Of a stretch of 14,916 bases of DNA, positions 13,644 through 14,916 are shown in pieces. A model generated the notes under the pieces. That model saw only the letters and a list, made by a program, of their open reading frames with translations. It was not told the origin of the DNA and made no database searches. Both the position numbers and the translations under genes were made by a program. Source of the DNA: Anaerolineales bacterium (lineage in GTDB: Bacteria; Chloroflexota; Anaerolineae; Anaerolineales; DRMV01). Each line of letters begins with the position of its first letter. Within the stretch, counting starts at the first letter, position 1. Location: NCBI GenBank assembly GCA_026985785.1, contig JALSPT010000061.1:1-14916 (forward strand). The letters run 5' to 3'.

Positions 13644-13669
13644 CAAGGGCAAAGAGCGATTTGCCCTTG
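13644..13669 (-). promoter_or_regulatory. Hairpin directly upstream of the TIM-barrel gene's ribosome site
   Basis: CAAGGGCAAA at 13644-13653 pairs perfectly with TTTGCCCTTG at 13660-13669 (10 bp, loop of six). On the minus strand the hairpin's end overlaps the first base of the GCGGAG ribosome site and no T tract follows, so it is not an ordinary terminator. It may modulate translation or stabilise a processed mRNA end between tal and the downstream genes. Confidence 0.5.
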
Positions 13670-13742
13670 GGAGATGCAAGAGCCGTGCCAGGCCGGGGGA
13701 GGTTTTCGACGGGCTTTTGAGACCCACAACGCGGGCGCGCGG

Positions 13743-14843
13743 TTACGACACCGCCTGCATTCGCGCCGCCGTCAGCGTGGTCATCAATTGCTCGAAAGCC
13801 TGGACGAACTTTTGCACGCCCTCGTCTTCCAATTGCTGCATGGCGGCTTCCAGGTCGATCTGCAATTCGCCCAGTTGCGCCAGGGCAGCCTGCGCCTCAG
13901 CCACGCCCTGCGTCAGCCGCTCCGCCGGGCGGCCATGGTCGCGGTAGGCTTCCAGCGTTTTCAAGGGAATGGTGGTTACGGTTTGCGGGCCGATGAGGGC
14001 GTCCACGTATTTGACGTCGCTGTAAGCCGGATTTTTGGTGCTGGTGCTGGCCCAGAGCAGGCGCTGCGGGCGGGCACCCTGGGCCGCGAGGGTAGCAAAT
14101 CGCTCACTGCCGAAAATCTCGCGATAAGCGGCATAGGCCGCTTTGGCGCTGGCGATGGCGATCTTGCCTTTCAGGGCGCGTGCTTCTGCGCAGGGATGGT
14201 GGTCGAGCAAGGCGTCCATCAGGGTGTCGATGCGGCTGACGAAGAAACTGGCCACCGAGGCGACATCCAACGGCAGCCCGGCCTTTGCCCGCGCTTCCAA
14301 CGCCTGGAGGTACGCTTCGGCCACTTCGCGGTAGCGCGGCACGCTGAACAGCAGGGTGACGTTGACATTGACGCCCTCGGTCAGCAACTGGCGGATGGCG
14401 GGCAACCCTTCGCGCGTGGCGGGCACTTTGATCATCACATTGGGGCGCGCCAGCAGTCCCCACAGGCGGCGGGCGTCTTCCACCGTGCCGGCGGTGTCGT
14501 AGGCCAGGCGGGGGTCGACTTCCAGGCTGACGTAGCCATCTCGCCCTTGGGTGGCTTCGTACACCGGCTTGAAAATGTCGGCGGCGCGCTGGACGTCTTC
14601 CACCGTGAGGGTTTGATAGATTTCGGCGGGGCTTTTACCCGCACGCGCCAGGGCGCGAATGGCCGAGGCGTAATCGTCGCTATGGGCAATGGCTTGTTCG
14701 AAGATCGAGGGGTTGGATGTCACGCCGGAAATGCCGTCGCGGGTGATAAAGTTTTGCAGTGTGCCGTCCTTCAAAATGCCGCGGCGGATGAAATCCAGCC
14801 ACACGCTTTGACCAAAACTTTGCAATTGCTTGAGAGGATTCAT
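13743..14843 (-). CDS. tal: Transaldolase
   Basis: The 366-residue enzyme moves a dihydroxyacetone unit between sugar phosphates in the non-oxidative pentose phosphate pathway. The sequence has the family's landmarks: WLDF with D17, GVTSNPSIF at 40-48, DGYVSLEVDP at 102-111, the Schiff-base lysine K139 in MIKVPATREG, and WASTSTKNP in the C-terminal half. Its length fits the long (about 360-370 residue) bacterial transaldolases rather than the short Thermotoga/FSA type. The ATG at 14843 has GGAGG five bases upstream and lies about 28 bases past an extended -10 promoter. It is the first gene of the minus-strand unit that continues, after a 110-bp gap, to the TIM-barrel gene and ftsZ. Confidence 0.97.
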   Translation of the reverse strand: MNPLKQLQSFGQSVWLDFIRRGILKDGTLQNFITRDGISGVTSNPSIFEQAIAHSDDYASAIRALARAGKSPAEIYQTLTVEDVQRAADIFKPVYEATQGRDGYVSLEVDPRLAYDTAGTVEDARRLWGLLARPNVMIKVPATREGLPAIRQLLTEGVNVNVTLLFSVPRYREVAEAYLQALEARAKAGLPLDVASVASFFVSRIDTLMDALLDHHPCAEARALKGKIAIASAKAAYAAYREIFGSERFATLAAQGARPQRLLWASTSTKNPAYSDVKYVDALIGPQTVTTIPLKTLEAYRDHGRPAERLTQGVAEAQAALAQLGELQIDLEAAMQQLEDEGVQKFVQAFEQLMTTLTAARMQAVS

Positions 14844-14870
14844 GAGCGCCTCCGGGCAGGGGATACCAAG

Positions 14871-14879
14871 ATTCTACCA
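14871..14879 (-). promoter_or_regulatory. Extended -10 promoter of tal
   Basis: The minus strand reads TGG then TAGAAT (14879-14871), 27 bases before the tal ATG. No good -35 box is seen at 16-18 bp. The remaining bases to the window end show no gene. Confidence 0.55.
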
Positions 14880-14916
14880 CCAAGCGGCGGGCAAGGTCGT
14901 GGCCCTTGGTGTATAC

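Overview
The window reads as a bacterial chromosome segment of moderately high GC with tightly packed, mostly minus-strand operons. The best guess is an Anaerolineae-like member of the Chloroflexota. That guess rests on overall gene style (a DUF2007 protein, a LysM-M23 peptidase, orphan receiver-only regulators, an ftsZ outside a division cluster), not on a marker gene, so treat it as tentative. Nothing suggests a phage or a plasmid. There is no CRISPR array and no complete insertion sequence.

Layout, left to right. (1) 1-5109, all minus strand: tRNA-Arg(UCU), a small heat-shock protein, ATP-dependent Lon protease, a receiver-only response regulator whose start overlaps the lon stop, and a PHP-domain protein fused to an AlbA_2 (Schlafen-type) domain. 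The last gene runs off the left edge. This looks like a proteostasis operon with two regulatory or nucleic-acid genes at its 3' end. (2) 5196-7211, minus: two adjacent genes of unknown function (519 and 146 residues) whose chains contain winged-helix-like segments. (3) 7212-7520: a 309-base gap holding a well-formed plus-strand promoter, whose -10 overlaps a minus-strand TATAAT, followed by a compound palindromic element. The element has three hairpins inside an imperfect outer stem, bounded by a 12-bp inverted repeat and then a 15-bp direct repeat. (4) 7521-7772, plus: a small DUF2007 protein, convergent with a minus-strand pair encoding a DUF192 protein and a secreted LysM-M23 peptidoglycan hydrolase (7784-9536). 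(5) 9582-10188, minus: tRNA-His(GUG), a second orphan response regulator and its intrinsic terminator. (6) 10350-10985, plus: a SlyD-type FKBP prolyl isomerase with its own promoter and a terminator that probably serves both directions. (7) 11005-14879, minus: promoter, transaldolase, a TIM-barrel glycosidase-like protein, ftsZ (ATGA overlap) and a 75-residue unknown protein.

Themes: protein quality control (Hsp20, Lon, SlyD), envelope and division (FtsZ, M23 peptidase, possibly the TIM-barrel protein), and one-domain phospho-receivers with no kinase nearby. Four proposed promoters have extended -10 elements (TGN before the hexamer) and poor -35 boxes. The parts most likely to be undescribed are the structured element at 7276-7500, the two-gene unknown cassette at 5196-7211, the PHP-AlbA_2 fusion, and the ftsZ operon with the glycosidase-like gene.
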